Assembly (NCBI RefSeq): GCF_946885955.1
Contig: NZ_CAMPHI010000090.1
Location: forward strand, 1-7,485
Source of the DNA: an uncultured Pseudomonas sp.
Lineage (GTDB): Bacteria > Pseudomonadota > Gammaproteobacteria > Pseudomonadales > Pseudomonadaceae
DNA length: 7,485 bases
Direction of reading: 5' to 3'
The position numbers and the translations under genes were made by a program. The first letter of the stretch is position 1; each line of letters starts with the position of its first letter. The notes beneath the pieces are model-generated. The model saw only the letters and a program-made list of their open reading frames with translations. It searched no databases and was not told the DNA's origin. Shown here piece after piece: positions 1 to 7,421 of the stretch.

Positions 1-311
1 TGTAGTTCGCTTTGCTGCTCCTCGCTGGGCGCTTCGAGCTTTTCCAGTTTGCGCATCTGAGCGCGCAGCATGGCAGCGTCGATCTTGGCCTTTTTTAGGG
101 CGCTGTCGTCGACGGCGGGTTTTGTACTTGCCGCTGGCGCTTGTGCTTGCAGGTCGGCGAGCAGTTTCTCCGCTGTTTCCAATTGGCCGCGAAGCTGCTG
201 TAGTTCGCTTTGCTGCTCCTCGCTGGGCGCTTCGAGCTTTTCCAGTTTGCGCACCTGAGCGCGCAGCATGGCGGCATCGATCTTGGCCTTCTTCAGGGCG
301 CTGTCGTCGAC
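1..311 (-). repeat. 198-bp tandem repeat inside the rnfC C-terminal coding region
   Basis: Positions 1-113 match 199-311 with five mismatches (56, 75, 78, 93, 96), a spacing of 198 bp or exactly 66 codons. Four of the five differences are silent in the rnfC frame; the one at 56/254 swaps Met for Val. Each unit encodes [18 protein letters not shown], then a charged [18 protein letters not shown] stretch, then an Ala/Gln/Leu-rich linker. The left copy is cut by the window edge. A much weaker relative ([12 protein letters not shown]) lies about 64 residues earlier, near residues 517-528, suggesting a decayed older unit. Confidence 0.93.
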
Positions 312-2036
312 TGCCGGCGCAGGGGCGGGCGCCATGGCCGCCTCCAGGGCCTGCTGCGCGGCTGCCGCGGCGCTACGCAGTGCGTCGACCTGGGCCTGCA
401 TTTCCGCGGTGGCATGGGCGGCCAGCTGCTTTTCGGCCTTCTTCAGCGCGACCTGGGCCATGCTGGCCTCGATCTTCAGCTTTTTCTGCGCATCGCTGAG
501 TCCGCCCGAGGTGGCCGTTGGCGCTGCGCTGCTTGCGGCCTGGTTGGCCGCCGGCGCTTCGGCTTGGGCGGCTTTGGCACGGGCGGCGCGCTCGGCGCGG
601 GCTTGGCGTTCGGCTTCCTTCTGCTCTTCGGCGCGGCGCAGGCGTTCCTGGCGCAACTCGAAGCGCTGCTTGGAGTGTTCGGCCTTGAGCTGCTTCTGTT
701 CCAGTTCGCGAATTTCGCCCTTGGCCGCCCGGTAGTACTGCACCAGCGGGATGCTCGAGGGGCAGACATAGGCGCACGCGCCGCATTCGATGCAATCGAA
801 CAGGTTATGCGCCTTGAGTTGCTCGTGTTCCTGGCCGATGGCGAAGAAGTGCAACTGCTGCGGCAGCAAACTGGCCGGGCAGGCCTCGGCGCACTCGCCA
901 CAACGGATGCACGGCATGGCTGGCGGCGGAGGCGGCAATTCAGCTTCGGTGGCGGCGAGCAGGCAGTTGGTGGTCTTGATCAGCGGCACGTCGAAATCGG
1001 GCAGGGTGAACCCCATCATCGGCCCGCCCATGATCAGGCGGTTGAGCCGGTCGCGCTGCAGTCCGGCGAATTCGAGCAATTCGGCGACCGGCGTGCCAAG
1101 CAGCACCTCGACGTTCATCGGCTGTGTCAGGGCCTCGCCGGTAAGGGTGGTGATGCGTGAAATCAGCGGTTTACCCTGGGTCACCGCATTATGGATGGCT
1201 ACGCAGGTGCCGACATTCTGGCAAAGAATGCCGATATCCGCCGGCAGGCCGCCCGAGGGTACTTCAACGCCGGTGAGAATCTGAATCAGCTGTTTTTCGC
1301 CACCGGATGGGTATTTGGTCGGGAACACCTTGAGCTGATAGCTGCGCTCGTTCAGCGCGCTGCGTACGGCGGCGATGGCTTCTGGCTTGTTGTCTTCGAT
1401 GCCGATCAGCACCTGATCCGGCTGAATAAGTTGCACCAGGATATCGATGCCGGAGATCAGCTCGTCGGCAAGCTCGCGCATCAGCAGATCGTCAGCGGTG
1501 ATATAGGGCTCGCACTCGGTGCCGTTGATGATCAGCGTGTGGATTTTCTGCGTCGGCCGTGCGGTGAGCTTCACCGCGGTGGGGAAGCCCGCACCGCCGA
1601 GGCCGCTGATACCGGCTTGACGGATGATTTCCAGCACGGCGCCGGGGTCGAGCTCGCGGTAGTTCGGGTGCGGCGTCAGCGTGGTCCATTGTTCCAGACC
1701 GTCGCTCTCGATAACGATGGCCGGGGCCAGCATGCCCGATACGTGCGGGTAGGGTTGCGGGCCGATAAAACTGACGGTGCCCGACGTTGGCGCGTGCACC
1801 GGCACGCTGACGAAGCCGTTGGCTGCTGCTATTAGTTGCCCCTTGAGCACCCGTTCACCGAGTTCGACCACCGGTTCCGCTGCCGCCCCTATATGCTGGT
1901 TGAGCGGCAGCACCAGGCGCTTGGGCAGCGGCGCACGCTGGATCGGCGTGCGATTCGACAGGGTTTTATGTTCCGCCGGGTGGATGCCGCCGGGAATGTT
2001 CCATACCTGGCCATCGTGGTTGTGCATCGCCGTCAT
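1..2036 (-). CDS. rnfC: Electron transport complex subunit RnfC (RsxC), 3' end outside the window
   Basis: RnfC is the peripheral, NADH/FMN-domain subunit of the Rnf (Rsx) membrane complex, which passes electrons between NADH and ferredoxin-type carriers. The frame is open for 678 codons and runs off the left edge without a stop. Visible features: a glycine-rich flavin/NADH-loop motif GLGGAGFPT at residues 145-153, NGTECEPY at 171-178, and two 4Fe-4S signatures CxxCxxCxxxCP at Cys376/379/382/386 and Cys415/418/421/425. From about residue 440 the protein becomes a charged, Ala/Glu/Lys/Arg/Gln-rich, probably coiled-coil tail with 66-residue repeats (one complete unit at 574-639, the next starting at 640). 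Start: ATG at 2036-2034, overlapping the rnfB stop as ATGA, so translation is probably coupled; the sequence begins [17 protein letters not shown]. Long repetitive tails are known in proteobacterial RnfC. Family assignment is very secure; the full length is unknown. Confidence 0.97.
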   Translation of the reverse strand, partial: MTAMHNHDGQVWNIPGGIHPAEHKTLSNRTPIQRAPLPKRLVLPLNQHIGAAAEPVVELGERVLKGQLIAAANGFVSVPVHAPTSGTVSFIGPQPYPHVSGMLAPAIVIESDGLEQWTTLTPHPNYRELDPGAVLEIIRQAGISGLGGAGFPTAVKLTARPTQKIHTLIINGTECEPYITADDLLMRELADELISGIDILVQLIQPDQVLIGIEDNKPEAIAAVRSALNERSYQLKVFPTKYPSGGEKQLIQILTGVEVPSGGLPADIGILCQNVGTCVAIHNAVTQGKPLISRITTLTGEALTQPMNVEVLLGTPVAELLEFAGLQRDRLNRLIMGGPMMGFTLPDFDVPLIKTTNCLLAATEAELPPPPPAMPCIRCGECAEACPASLLPQQLHFFAIGQEHEQLKAHNLFDCIECGACAYVCPSSIPLVQYYRAAKGEIRELEQKQLKAEHSKQRFELRQERLRRAEEQKEAERQARAERAARAKAAQAEAPAANQAASSAAPTATSGGLSDAQKKLKIEASMAQVALKKAEKQLAAHATAEMQAQVDALRSAAAAAQQALEAAMAPAPAPAVDDSALKKAKIDAAMLRAQVRKLEKLEAPSEEQQSELQQLRGQLETAEKLLADLQAQAPAASTKPAVDDSALKKAKIDAAMLRAQMRKLEKLEAPSEEQQSEL

Positions 2037-2608
2037 GCCGCCTGCCCCCGATCGCTGGCGATCAATTGTCCAGGTGCCAAGGGTTTGCTCCACTTCCAGG
2101 TCTGTACGTTGCTGCCCACTTCGATCATATCGATGCAGTCCACCGGGCAAGGTTCGACGCACAGGTCGCAGCCGGTGCATTCGGAAACGATCACTGTGTG
2201 CATCTGTTTGGCCGCGCCGAGGATGGCGTCCACCGGGCAGGCCTGGATGCACTTGGTGCAACCGATGCACTCGGCTTCGCGGATATAGGCGACCATCTGC
2301 GGCTTCTCGCCTTCCACAGCGTCCAGCGGCTCGGCTTCGACGTCCAGCAGATCGGCCAGGGCCTGAATCGTCGCTTCGCCGCCTGGCGGGCACTTGTTGA
2401 TCTTGTCGCCGGCGGCGATCGCCTCGGCATAGGGTTTACAGCCGGGGTAGCCGCATTGGCCGCACTGGGTTTGCGGCAGCAGAGCATTGACCTGCTCGGC
2501 AATCGGGTCGCCCTCGACCTTGAAACGCACCGCGGCGAAACCGAGGATCGCCCCGCCCACCAGGCACAGCGCGAGCAACGCCAGTACGGCGATCAGCACC
2601 ACACTCAT
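2033..2608 (-). CDS. rnfB: Electron transport complex subunit RnfB (RsxB)
   Basis: RnfB is the membrane-anchored ferredoxin-like subunit that carries electrons within the Rnf/Rsx complex. The product has 191 residues, the usual proteobacterial size (E. coli RsxB is about 192). Order of parts: one N-terminal membrane helix at about 3-27; a 4Fe-4S domain with Cys49, Cys52, Cys57 and Cys73 in the context [10 protein letters not shown]; then two 4Fe-4S ferredoxin motifs, [12 protein letters not shown] (Cys114/117/120/124) and [12 protein letters not shown] (Cys144/147/150/154). All expected cysteines are present. The ATG at 2608-2606 overlaps the rnfA stop (ATGA), and the gene ends in an ATGA overlap with rnfC. 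I see no good Shine-Dalgarno, which fits translational coupling. An upstream in-frame extension reads through rnfA out of frame and is not real. Confidence 0.97.
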   Translation of the reverse strand: MSVVLIAVLALLALCLVGGAILGFAAVRFKVEGDPIAEQVNALLPQTQCGQCGYPGCKPYAEAIAAGDKINKCPPGGEATIQALADLLDVEAEPLDAVEGEKPQMVAYIREAECIGCTKCIQACPVDAILGAAKQMHTVIVSECTGCDLCVEPCPVDCIDMIEVGSNVQTWKWSKPLAPGQLIASDRGQAA

Positions 2609-3189
2609 AGCTTGATCAACCCGGTAAAGCCCATAAAGGCCAGGGACATCAAACCTGCGGTAATCATGCCGATGGCGGCGCCCTGAAACGATTTCGGCAC
2701 ATCGGCGATGGCGATGCGTTCGCGCATGGCGGCGAACAGCACCAGCACCAGGGAGAAGCCCAGCCCGGCGGCGAAGCCGTTGGCGGTGGCAGTGATAAAG
2801 GTGAACTCGGCCTTGTTGGCATTGAGCAGAGCCACGCCGAGAACAATGCAGTTGGTGGTGATCAACGGCAGGAAGATGCCCAGCACGCGATACAGCAGCG
2901 GACTGGTCTTGTTCACCACCATCTCGGTGAACTGCACCACCACGGCGATCACCAGGATAAAGCTGATGGTGCGCAGGAACTCGATATCCAGCGGCTTGAG
3001 TACGTATTGCTGGATCAGGTAGCTGCACATCGCCGCGAGGGTCAGCACGAAGGTGGTGGCGAGCGACAGGCCGATGGCCGTCTCGATCTTCTTCGACACG
3101 CCCATAAACGGGCACAGGCCGAGGAACTGTACCAGCACGAAATTATTGACCAGGATGGCGCTGACCATGATCAAGGCGAGTTCGGTCAT
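2605..3189 (-). CDS. rnfA: Electron transport complex subunit RnfA (RsxA)
   Basis: RnfA is an integral membrane subunit of the Rnf/Rsx complex. Together with RnfE it forms the membrane core through which electrons and ions are thought to move. The 194-residue product is almost entirely hydrophobic, with about six transmembrane segments, and matches the family closely: [20 protein letters not shown] near the N-terminus, the [10 protein letters not shown] and [12 protein letters not shown] stretches, and the end [13 protein letters not shown]. Cys26 and Cys114 lie where the RnfA cysteines that bind a membrane 2Fe-2S cluster with RnfE are found (family knowledge). ATG at 3189-3187 is chosen because MTELALI fits the family N-terminus; upstream in-frame sequence has only a TTG at 3264 and no conserved residues. 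The Shine-Dalgarno is weak. It is the first gene of the operon here; rnfD, G and E would be expected beyond the left edge. Confidence 0.97.
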   Translation of the reverse strand: MTELALIMVSAILVNNFVLVQFLGLCPFMGVSKKIETAIGLSLATTFVLTLAAMCSYLIQQYVLKPLDIEFLRTISFILVIAVVVQFTEMVVNKTSPLLYRVLGIFLPLITTNCIVLGVALLNANKAEFTFITATANGFAAGLGFSLVLVLFAAMRERIAIADVPKSFQGAAIGMITAGLMSLAFMGFTGLIKL

Positions 3190-3366
3190 CGGATTACCGT
3201 TGTGCTCTGAAGTAGGTCGAGGAAAAGGGGCGCTTATTATCGGTAAGCCGACCCGGCCGTACAAGCTGGATCAATGATGTTGAGTGGTTTCCATAAGGCT
3301 TCGGGGTTGCCTGGTAAACACAGTGGCCCGGCGTTGGCACCGACACTTGTCGTGTAAAACGAGCGC
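3190..3366. other. Intergenic region between the DUF805 gene and rnfA
   Basis: This 177-bp gap holds the putative rnf promoter and a short perfect palindrome, CGACA-CT-TGTCG, at 3341-3352. The palindrome lies just after the DUF805 stop codon on the minus strand. No stem followed by a T-run was found in that direction, so transcription from upstream may continue into rnfA. Confidence 0.5.
3236..3264 (-). promoter_or_regulatory. Putative sigma-70-type promoter for rnfABC
   Basis: On the minus strand TTGTAC (3259-3264) and GATAAT (3236-3241) are separated by 17 bp. The -10 box matches the consensus at five of six positions; the -35 box keeps only TTG. Transcription would begin near 3229, giving a leader of about 40 nt before the rnfA ATG. 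No convincing binding box for a known regulator was seen. Prediction only. Confidence 0.4.
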
Positions 3367-3948
3367 TTATTCTAAGAAGGCTGCGGTTGTAATCGATTGC
3401 TTCAGATCATCGAGTTGATCTGAAAAAGACAGCGCAAACAGTGCTCCGGCCCCACCGATGCCAATAAACAGTGCGATGACCAATAATTTGGTCCATATGC
3501 TGTCGGGCTTATTAGGCGGGCCGAAACGATTGCTCTGCGTCTTGCCTGGTAGTGCACATAAAACGAGCCAGATCAGATTTCCCAGCACGGGTACAAAAAG
3601 TGCGGCCACGCCCCAGCCCGCGGCAAAATTCAGGTCCCTGGCTCGACGCATCAGCAAAGAAAGCTGAATGAACAGTACTGGAATCAATACGGCCAGCCCG
3701 GCACCAATAAAAACATAGATTTCGTGCCTTAGCCCCATGTAAAGCCCTACAAGCAGAATGTCGGGAATTATGGCGCAGAAGATCAGATGCAAGAGCCAGA
3801 ATCGGGTTAACGACAGCCGCCCGGAAAACTCCAGAAGCTTGGGTGTGAGCAGTATGGATGGCGTCTCCAACAGCTCCGCTTTCGGGGATGCATAGGAGTT
3901 GAAATCATCCAATGCTATTGAACCGATGCTTGGTTCCCGTCGAGTCAC
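3367..3948 (-). CDS. DUF805 family membrane protein, function unknown
   Basis: The 193-residue product carries DUF805 hallmarks: EFSGRLSLTRFW at about 40-51, the RRARDLNFAAGW block at 101-112 (in place of the more usual RxHDxGxSGW), and PGKTQSNRFGPPN at 134-146. There are four hydrophobic helices, at about 50-73, 77-100, 110-133 and 152-175, after a roughly 40-residue hydrophilic N-terminal tail that is longer than in minimal DUF805 proteins. The family is integral to the inner membrane with no established role. The GTG at 3948-3946 is chosen because AAGGAG sits 6 nt upstream and no ATG is in frame near it. The gene begins 62 bp after the metG stop in the same direction without a terminator between. 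Base composition is visibly lower in GC than metG or rnf. The family call is fairly sure; function cannot be stated. Confidence 0.85.
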   Translation of the reverse strand: MTRREPSIGSIALDDFNSYASPKAELLETPSILLTPKLLEFSGRLSLTRFWLLHLIFCAIIPDILLVGLYMGLRHEIYVFIGAGLAVLIPVLFIQLSLLMRRARDLNFAAGWGVAALFVPVLGNLIWLVLCALPGKTQSNRFGPPNKPDSIWTKLLVIALFIGIGGAGALFALSFSDQLDDLKQSITTAAFLE

Positions 3949-3954
3949 CGCAAT

Positions 3955-3960
3955 CTCCTT
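3955..3960 (-). promoter_or_regulatory. Shine-Dalgarno that fixes the GTG start of the DUF805 gene
   Basis: Minus strand AAGGAG lies 6 nt upstream of GTG at 3948-3946. It is the only strong ribosome binding site near the 5' end of this frame, and it decides the start in favour of the non-ATG codon. Confidence 0.8.
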
Positions 3961-3989
3961 GCTCGCCTTCCAAACACTGCTACCAATTA

Positions 3990-4004
3990 CTGGCGTCGAG
4001 CCAG
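3990..4004 (-). other. Small hairpin just after the metG stop codon
   Basis: CTGGC-GTCGA-GCCAG forms a five-base-pair stem with a five-base loop, seven bases downstream of the metG TAG. On the minus strand it is followed by TAATTGG rather than a T-run, so it is not a convincing intrinsic terminator. It could be a 3'-end or intercistronic structure in a metG-DUF805 transcript. Confidence 0.35.
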
Positions 4005-4010
4005 AATGGG

Positions 4011-6053
4011 CTATTTGACCCGCTGCCCCGGCTTGGCGCCGCTGTCCGGGCTGAGCAGGTAGATATCTTCGCCGCCGGGGCCGGCGGCCAGGACCATGCC
4101 TTCGGATACGCCGAACTTCATCTTGCGCGCCGCCAGGTTGGCGACGTACAGGGTCAGGCGGCCTTCCAGTTTGCTCGGGTCCGGGTAGGCGCTTTTGATG
4201 CCGCTGAATACGTTGCGCTTGGCGTCGCCGATATCCAGGGTCAGGCGCAGCAGCTTGTCGGCGCCTTCGACGAATTCGCATTTCTCGATCAGGGCGATAC
4301 GCAGATCTACGGCGGCGAAGGCGTCGAAGGCGATTTCGGCGGCCAGTGGCTCTTTGGTCAGTTCGCCATTGCCCGCAGCGGCTGGTGCGGCTTCGCTGGC
4401 GGCGAGGTCTTCTTTGGAGGCTTCGATCATGGCGTCGATTTTCGCAGGCTCGATACGGGTCAGCAGGGCGCTGAACGGGTTCAATTGGTGGTTGGCCAGC
4501 AGTGCCTGATGGTCGTCCCAGGTCAGCGGCGCGACATTGAGGAAGGCTTCGGCATCGCTGGCGAGTTTCGGCAGTACCGGCTTGAGGAAGATCACCAGTT
4601 GGCGGAACAGGTTGATGCCCAAGGCGCAAATTTCCTGCACTTCGGCCTGCTTGCCTTCCTGCTTGGCCAGCGACCAGGGCGCCTTGTCGGCGATCCAGGC
4701 GTTGGCGCGGTCCGCCAGGCCCATGATCTCGCGCATGGCGCGGGCGAAGTCGCGGGCCTCATAGGCTTCGGCGATGCTTGGGGCGGCAGTGGTGAAGGCC
4801 TCGGTCAGCTCAGGCGCTGCGTTGCCCGCTACCAATAAGCCGTTGTTGCCCTTGTGAATAAAGCCAGCGCAACGGCTGGCGATATTCACCACCTTGCCAA
4901 CCAGGTCGGAATTGACCTTCTGCACGAAGTCTTCGAGGTTGAGATCGAGGTCGTCGACGCCGCGGCCCAGTTTGGCTGCGTAGTAGTAACGCAGATATTC
5001 CGGGTTCAAGTGGTCCAGGTAGGTGCGCGCCTTGATAAAGGTACCGCGCGATTTGGACATCTTCTGCCCATTGACGGTCAGGTAGCCGTGCACGGCGACC
5101 GCAGTCGGCTTGCGCAGGCCTGCGCCTTCGAGCATCGCCGGCCAGAACAGGGCGTGGAAGTTGACGATGTCCTTGCCGATAAAGTGATACAGCTCGGCGG
5201 TGGAGTCCTTGCCCCAGAATGCGTCGAAATCCAGCTCCGGGCGCTTGGAACAGAGGTTTTTAAAACTGGCCATGTAGCCGATCGGTGCGTCCAGCCAGAC
5301 GTAGAAATACTTGCCCGGCTCATCCGGGATTTCGAAGCCGAAGTAGGGTGCATCGCGGCTGATATCCCATTCCTGCAGGCCGGAATCCAGCCATTCGGCG
5401 ATCTTGTTGGCCACCGCGTCTTGCAGGGCGCCGCCGCGGGTCCAGCTTTTCAGCATGGCCTCGAAATCCGGCAGCTTGAAGAAGAAGTGCTTGGAGTCGC
5501 GCAGCTCCGGCACGGCGCCGGAGATGGCCGAGCGTGGGTTCTTCAGCTCGGTCGGCTCATAGGTGGCGCCGCATTTTTCGCAGTTGTCGCCGTACTGGTC
5601 TTCGGCCGCGCATTTCGGGCAGGTGCCCTTGATGAAACGGTCGGCGAGGAACATGCCCTTCTCGGGGTCGAAGTACTGGGTCACCGAACGGGTGGCGATA
5701 TGGCCGGCATCGCGCAGCTTCAGGTAGATCGCGGACGACAGCTCGCGGTTTTCATCCGAATGAGTCGAATGATAATTGTCGAAGTCGACCAGGAAGTCGG
5801 CGAAGTCGGCGGTGTGCTCGGCCTTGACGTTGTCGATCAGTTGTTCCGGGGTAATGCCTTCTTTCTCGGCCCGCAACATGATCGCCGAACCATGGGCGTC
5901 GTCGGCGCAGACGTAAATGGCCTGGTTGCCACGCAGTTTCTGGAAGCGCACCCACATGTCGGTCTGGATGTACTCGAGCATATGGCCGAGGTGGATAGAG
6001 CCGTTGGCATAGGGCAGGGCGCTGGTAACGAGAATCTTGCGGGCTTCGGTCAT
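4011..6053 (-). CDS. metG: Methionyl-tRNA synthetase
   Basis: MetG charges tRNA-Met with methionine using ATP, in the cytoplasm, for both initiation and elongation. The 680-residue product is full length for the E. coli/Pseudomonas type. Visible parts: the class I HIGH signature as HLGH at residues 21-24 within [12 protein letters not shown]; a zinc-binding knuckle with Cys145, Cys148, Cys158 and Cys161; KMSKS at 331-335; an anticodon-binding helical domain roughly 390-550; an Ala/Glu-rich linker; and a C-terminal OB-fold tRNA-binding dimerisation domain from about 580 ([20 protein letters not shown]) to the end. ATG at 6053-6051 is chosen because [18 protein letters not shown] matches the family N-terminus; a GTG at 6077 would add only unconserved residues. 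No strong Shine-Dalgarno precedes it. It ends with TAG, and it is divergent from mrp. All catalytic signatures are intact. Confidence 0.98.
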   Translation of the reverse strand: MTEARKILVTSALPYANGSIHLGHMLEYIQTDMWVRFQKLRGNQAIYVCADDAHGSAIMLRAEKEGITPEQLIDNVKAEHTADFADFLVDFDNYHSTHSDENRELSSAIYLKLRDAGHIATRSVTQYFDPEKGMFLADRFIKGTCPKCAAEDQYGDNCEKCGATYEPTELKNPRSAISGAVPELRDSKHFFFKLPDFEAMLKSWTRGGALQDAVANKIAEWLDSGLQEWDISRDAPYFGFEIPDEPGKYFYVWLDAPIGYMASFKNLCSKRPELDFDAFWGKDSTAELYHFIGKDIVNFHALFWPAMLEGAGLRKPTAVAVHGYLTVNGQKMSKSRGTFIKARTYLDHLNPEYLRYYYAAKLGRGVDDLDLNLEDFVQKVNSDLVGKVVNIASRCAGFIHKGNNGLLVAGNAAPELTEAFTTAAPSIAEAYEARDFARAMREIMGLADRANAWIADKAPWSLAKQEGKQAEVQEICALGINLFRQLVIFLKPVLPKLASDAEAFLNVAPLTWDDHQALLANHQLNPFSALLTRIEPAKIDAMIEASKEDLAASEAAPAAAGNGELTKEPLAAEIAFDAFAAVDLRIALIEKCEFVEGADKLLRLTLDIGDAKRNVFSGIKSAYPDPSKLEGRLTLYVANLAARKMKFGVSEGMVLAAGPGGEDIYLLSPDSGAKPGQRVK

Positions 6054-6090
6054 GGTGATCGGCTGCACTGGTAACACTGGGAAGCCGGTA

Positions 6091-6096
6091 ACTATA
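6091..6096 (-). promoter_or_regulatory. Putative metG promoter -10 box
   Basis: Minus strand TATAGT (5/6 of the consensus) lies 37 bp upstream of the metG ATG. No good -35 box is at the standard distance; the nearest TTG-containing hexamer, TTGTAG, is only 14 bp away and falls inside a heptanucleotide repeat. Prediction only. Confidence 0.35.
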
Positions 6097-6106
6097 AAGG
6101 ATGCGG

Positions 6107-6134
6107 CAAGCTACAAGCCAGAAGCGACAAGAAA
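6107..6134. repeat. Heptanucleotide imperfect tandem repeat in the metG-mrp intergenic region
   Basis: Four consecutive 7-mers, CAAGCTA, CAAGCCA, GAAGCGA and CAAGAAA, share the pattern (C/G)AAGNNA. AAG recurs exactly every 7 bp (6108, 6115, 6122, 6129). The array sits just upstream of the putative metG -10 box. I recall similar AAGC-type imperfect short repeats in pseudomonad intergenic DNA but cannot verify this. Confidence 0.55.
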
Positions 6135-6177
6135 AAGCCCTGCATTCCGGGGGCTGGCCCGTGTTGCATGCAGCTGC

Positions 6178-6186
6178 TGTTATGAT
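6178..6186 (+). promoter_or_regulatory. Putative extended -10 promoter for mrp/apbC
   Basis: TGTTATGAT contains a TATGAT -10 box at 6181-6186 preceded by the TGn extension. There is no recognisable -35 box at 16-18 bp, which is compatible with an extended -10 promoter. Transcription would start near 6193, about 33 nt before the mrp ATG. Confidence 0.45.
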
Positions 6187-6214
6187 GCCCGCCTGTTCTG
6201 CTCGGTCTTTCCTT

Positions 6215-6219
6215 GGGAG
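6215..6219 (+). promoter_or_regulatory. Shine-Dalgarno for mrp/apbC
   Basis: GGGAG is placed 6 nt before ATG at 6226 and selects this start over the long in-frame upstream extension, which overlaps the metG start region and has no conserved residues. Confidence 0.75.
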
Positions 6220-6225
6220 TCTTTT

Positions 6226-7314
6226 ATGTCCGTTACCCGCGCAGCAATCGAAGCTGCACTGTCGCAATACACCGATCCTCATTTGAACCAGGACCCGGTC
6301 AGTGCCGGCTGCCTGAAAGAGGTCGATATCCAGGGCGCCACGGTCAGGGTGCGTTTGCAGCTCGGGTACGCCGCCGGTCTGTTCAAAAGTGGCTGGGCGC
6401 AGATGCTGCAGATGGCCCTGGAAAACCTTGGGGGCGTTGAGCGTGCGGATGTGCAGGTTGACTGTGTGATCGAGTCGCACAAGGCGCAGGAACAACTGCC
6501 GGCGCTGGCCAATGTGAAAAACGTGATCGCCGTGGCTTCCGGCAAGGGCGGTGTGGGCAAATCGACCACCGCGGCTAACCTGGCGCTGGCTCTGGCCCGT
6601 GAAGGCGCCAAGGTCGGCATTCTCGATGCGGACATCTACGGGCCGAGCCAGGGCATCATGTTCGGTATCGCCGAGGGAACGCGGCCCGAGGTCAAGGAGC
6701 AGAAGTGGTTTGTGCCGCTCAAGGCCCATGGCGTTGAGGTCATGTCCATGGCCTTCCTCACCGATGAGAATACGCCGATGGTCTGGCGCGGGCCCATGGT
6801 CTCGGGTGCGCTGATCCAGCTGATTACGCAGACGGCCTGGGACGACCTCGATTATCTGGTGGTGGACATGCCGCCGGGTACCGGCGATATCCATCTGACC
6901 CTGGCGCAGAAGGTGCCGGTAGCCGGTGCGGTGATCGTCACCACGCCCCAGGACCTGGCCTTGCTCGATGCCAAGAAGGGCGTGGAAATGTTCCGCAAGG
7001 TCAATATTCCGGTGCTCGGTGTGGTGGAGAACATGGCCGTGCATATCTGCTCGAACTGCGGGCATGCCGAGCATCTATTCGGTGAGGGTGGCGGCGAGAA
7101 GCTGGCGGGGCAGTTCGGCGTCGATCTGCTGGCCTCGTTGCCGCTGTCGATGGCCATTCGCATGCAGGCCGACGGTGGCAAGCCGACCACAGTGGCCGAT
7201 CCGGAAAGCCAGATTGCGATGATCTATCAGGAAATCGCGCGGAGCGTCGGGGCGCGTATCGCCCAGGGTGACAAGCAGCAGGCGATGCCGAGCATTGTGA
7301 TCTCCGAGGACTGA
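6226..7314 (+). CDS. apbC: Mrp/ApbC (NBP35-type) iron-sulfur cluster carrier ATPase
   Basis: This P-loop ATPase belongs to the Mrp/Nbp35 family, which binds a labile Fe-S cluster and hands it to target apoproteins in the cytoplasm. The 362-residue product has an N-terminal MIP18/DUF59-type domain (about 1-85), then the ATPase domain with the deviant Walker A GKGGVGKST at 106-114, a DADIYGPSQG switch, the VVDMPPGTGD Walker B-type block, and the family cysteine pair CSNC (Cys275, Cys278), which is thought to bind the cluster at the dimer interface. Length and motif order fit ApbC/Mrp of gammaproteobacteria. ATG at 6226 is supported by GGGAG six bases upstream. It is transcribed divergently from metG and ends 65 bp before a strong terminator. 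The annotation name varies (mrp or apbC). It is not the Mrp Na+/H+ antiporter. Confidence 0.96.
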   Translation: MSVTRAAIEAALSQYTDPHLNQDPVSAGCLKEVDIQGATVRVRLQLGYAAGLFKSGWAQMLQMALENLGGVERADVQVDCVIESHKAQEQLPALANVKNVIAVASGKGGVGKSTTAANLALALAREGAKVGILDADIYGPSQGIMFGIAEGTRPEVKEQKWFVPLKAHGVEVMSMAFLTDENTPMVWRGPMVSGALIQLITQTAWDDLDYLVVDMPPGTGDIHLTLAQKVPVAGAVIVTTPQDLALLDAKKGVEMFRKVNIPVLGVVENMAVHICSNCGHAEHLFGEGGGEKLAGQFGVDLLASLPLSMAIRMQADGGKPTTVADPESQIAMIYQEIARSVGARIAQGDKQQAMPSIVISED

Positions 7315-7323
7315 GGCACCACT

Positions 7324-7344
7324 GCCGCGCAGCCATTGCGCGGC
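7324..7344 (+). other. First hairpin in the mrp 3' region
   Basis: GCCGCGCA pairs perfectly with TGCGCGGC over eight base pairs with a GCCAT loop, starting 10 bases after the mrp stop codon. No T-run follows, so it is not itself an intrinsic terminator. Confidence 0.65.
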
Positions 7345-7351
7345 CCGAAGG

Positions 7352-7376
7352 GTGGCCGCCAGGGATGGCCGGCCAC
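7352..7376 (+). other. Second hairpin in the mrp 3' region
   Basis: GTGGCCG (7352-7358) pairs with CGGCCAC (7370-7376) across an 11-base loop. It lies between the first hairpin and the terminator. It is visible only as an inverted repeat; folding was not computed. Confidence 0.6.
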
Positions 7377-7378
7377 AA

Positions 7379-7405
7379 AAAAGCCCCGCACATGGCGGGG
7401 CTTTT
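7379..7405. terminator. Bidirectional intrinsic terminator between mrp and the cold-shock gene
   Basis: AAAAGCCCCGC pairs with GCGGGGCTTTT around the five-base loop ACATG: a seven-base-pair GC stem flanked by A and T runs. It therefore reads as a Rho-independent terminator on both strands, stopping mrp from the left and the cold-shock gene from the right. Confidence 0.93.
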
Positions 7406-7421
7406 CTTCAAGCGGGTTAGA

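Noticed and set aside
210..1160. A 316-codon plus-strand frame opposite rnfC
   Set aside because: Same in-register antisense effect over the GC-rich rnfC frame. The Gly/Leu/Arg-rich product has no family features.
2033..3115. A 360-codon minus-strand frame that would fuse 169 extra residues to RnfB
   Set aside because: The extra part is rnfA read out of frame; true RnfB begins at 2608 with the family N-terminal helix.
3341..3352. Short palindrome CGACA-CT-TGTCG considered as an operator or terminator
   Set aside because: Only five base pairs with a two-base centre, no T-run and no match to a regulator box I can name. It is noted only within the intergenic description.
3367..4629. A 420-codon minus-strand frame ending in the DUF805 protein
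   Set aside because: Its first two thirds are metG read out of frame and rich in Arg/Pro. The DUF805 gene has its own strong ribosome binding site and GTG start at 3948.
4854..6074. A 406-codon open frame on the plus strand opposite metG
   Set aside because: Its codons are in exact register with metG codons. In a GC-rich gene with G or C in third positions, the opposite strand in this register rarely makes stop codons. The product has no recognisable domain, and metG is certain.
6037..6225. N-terminal extension of mrp back to 6037
   Set aside because: It would overlap the metG start, contain both predicted promoters and add residues absent from the family; the ATG at 6226 has a good Shine-Dalgarno.
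5752..7074. A 440-codon minus-strand frame opposite mrp and running into metG
   Set aside because: In-register antisense shadow of mrp, then an out-of-frame reading of metG. It has no Shine-Dalgarno or domain support.
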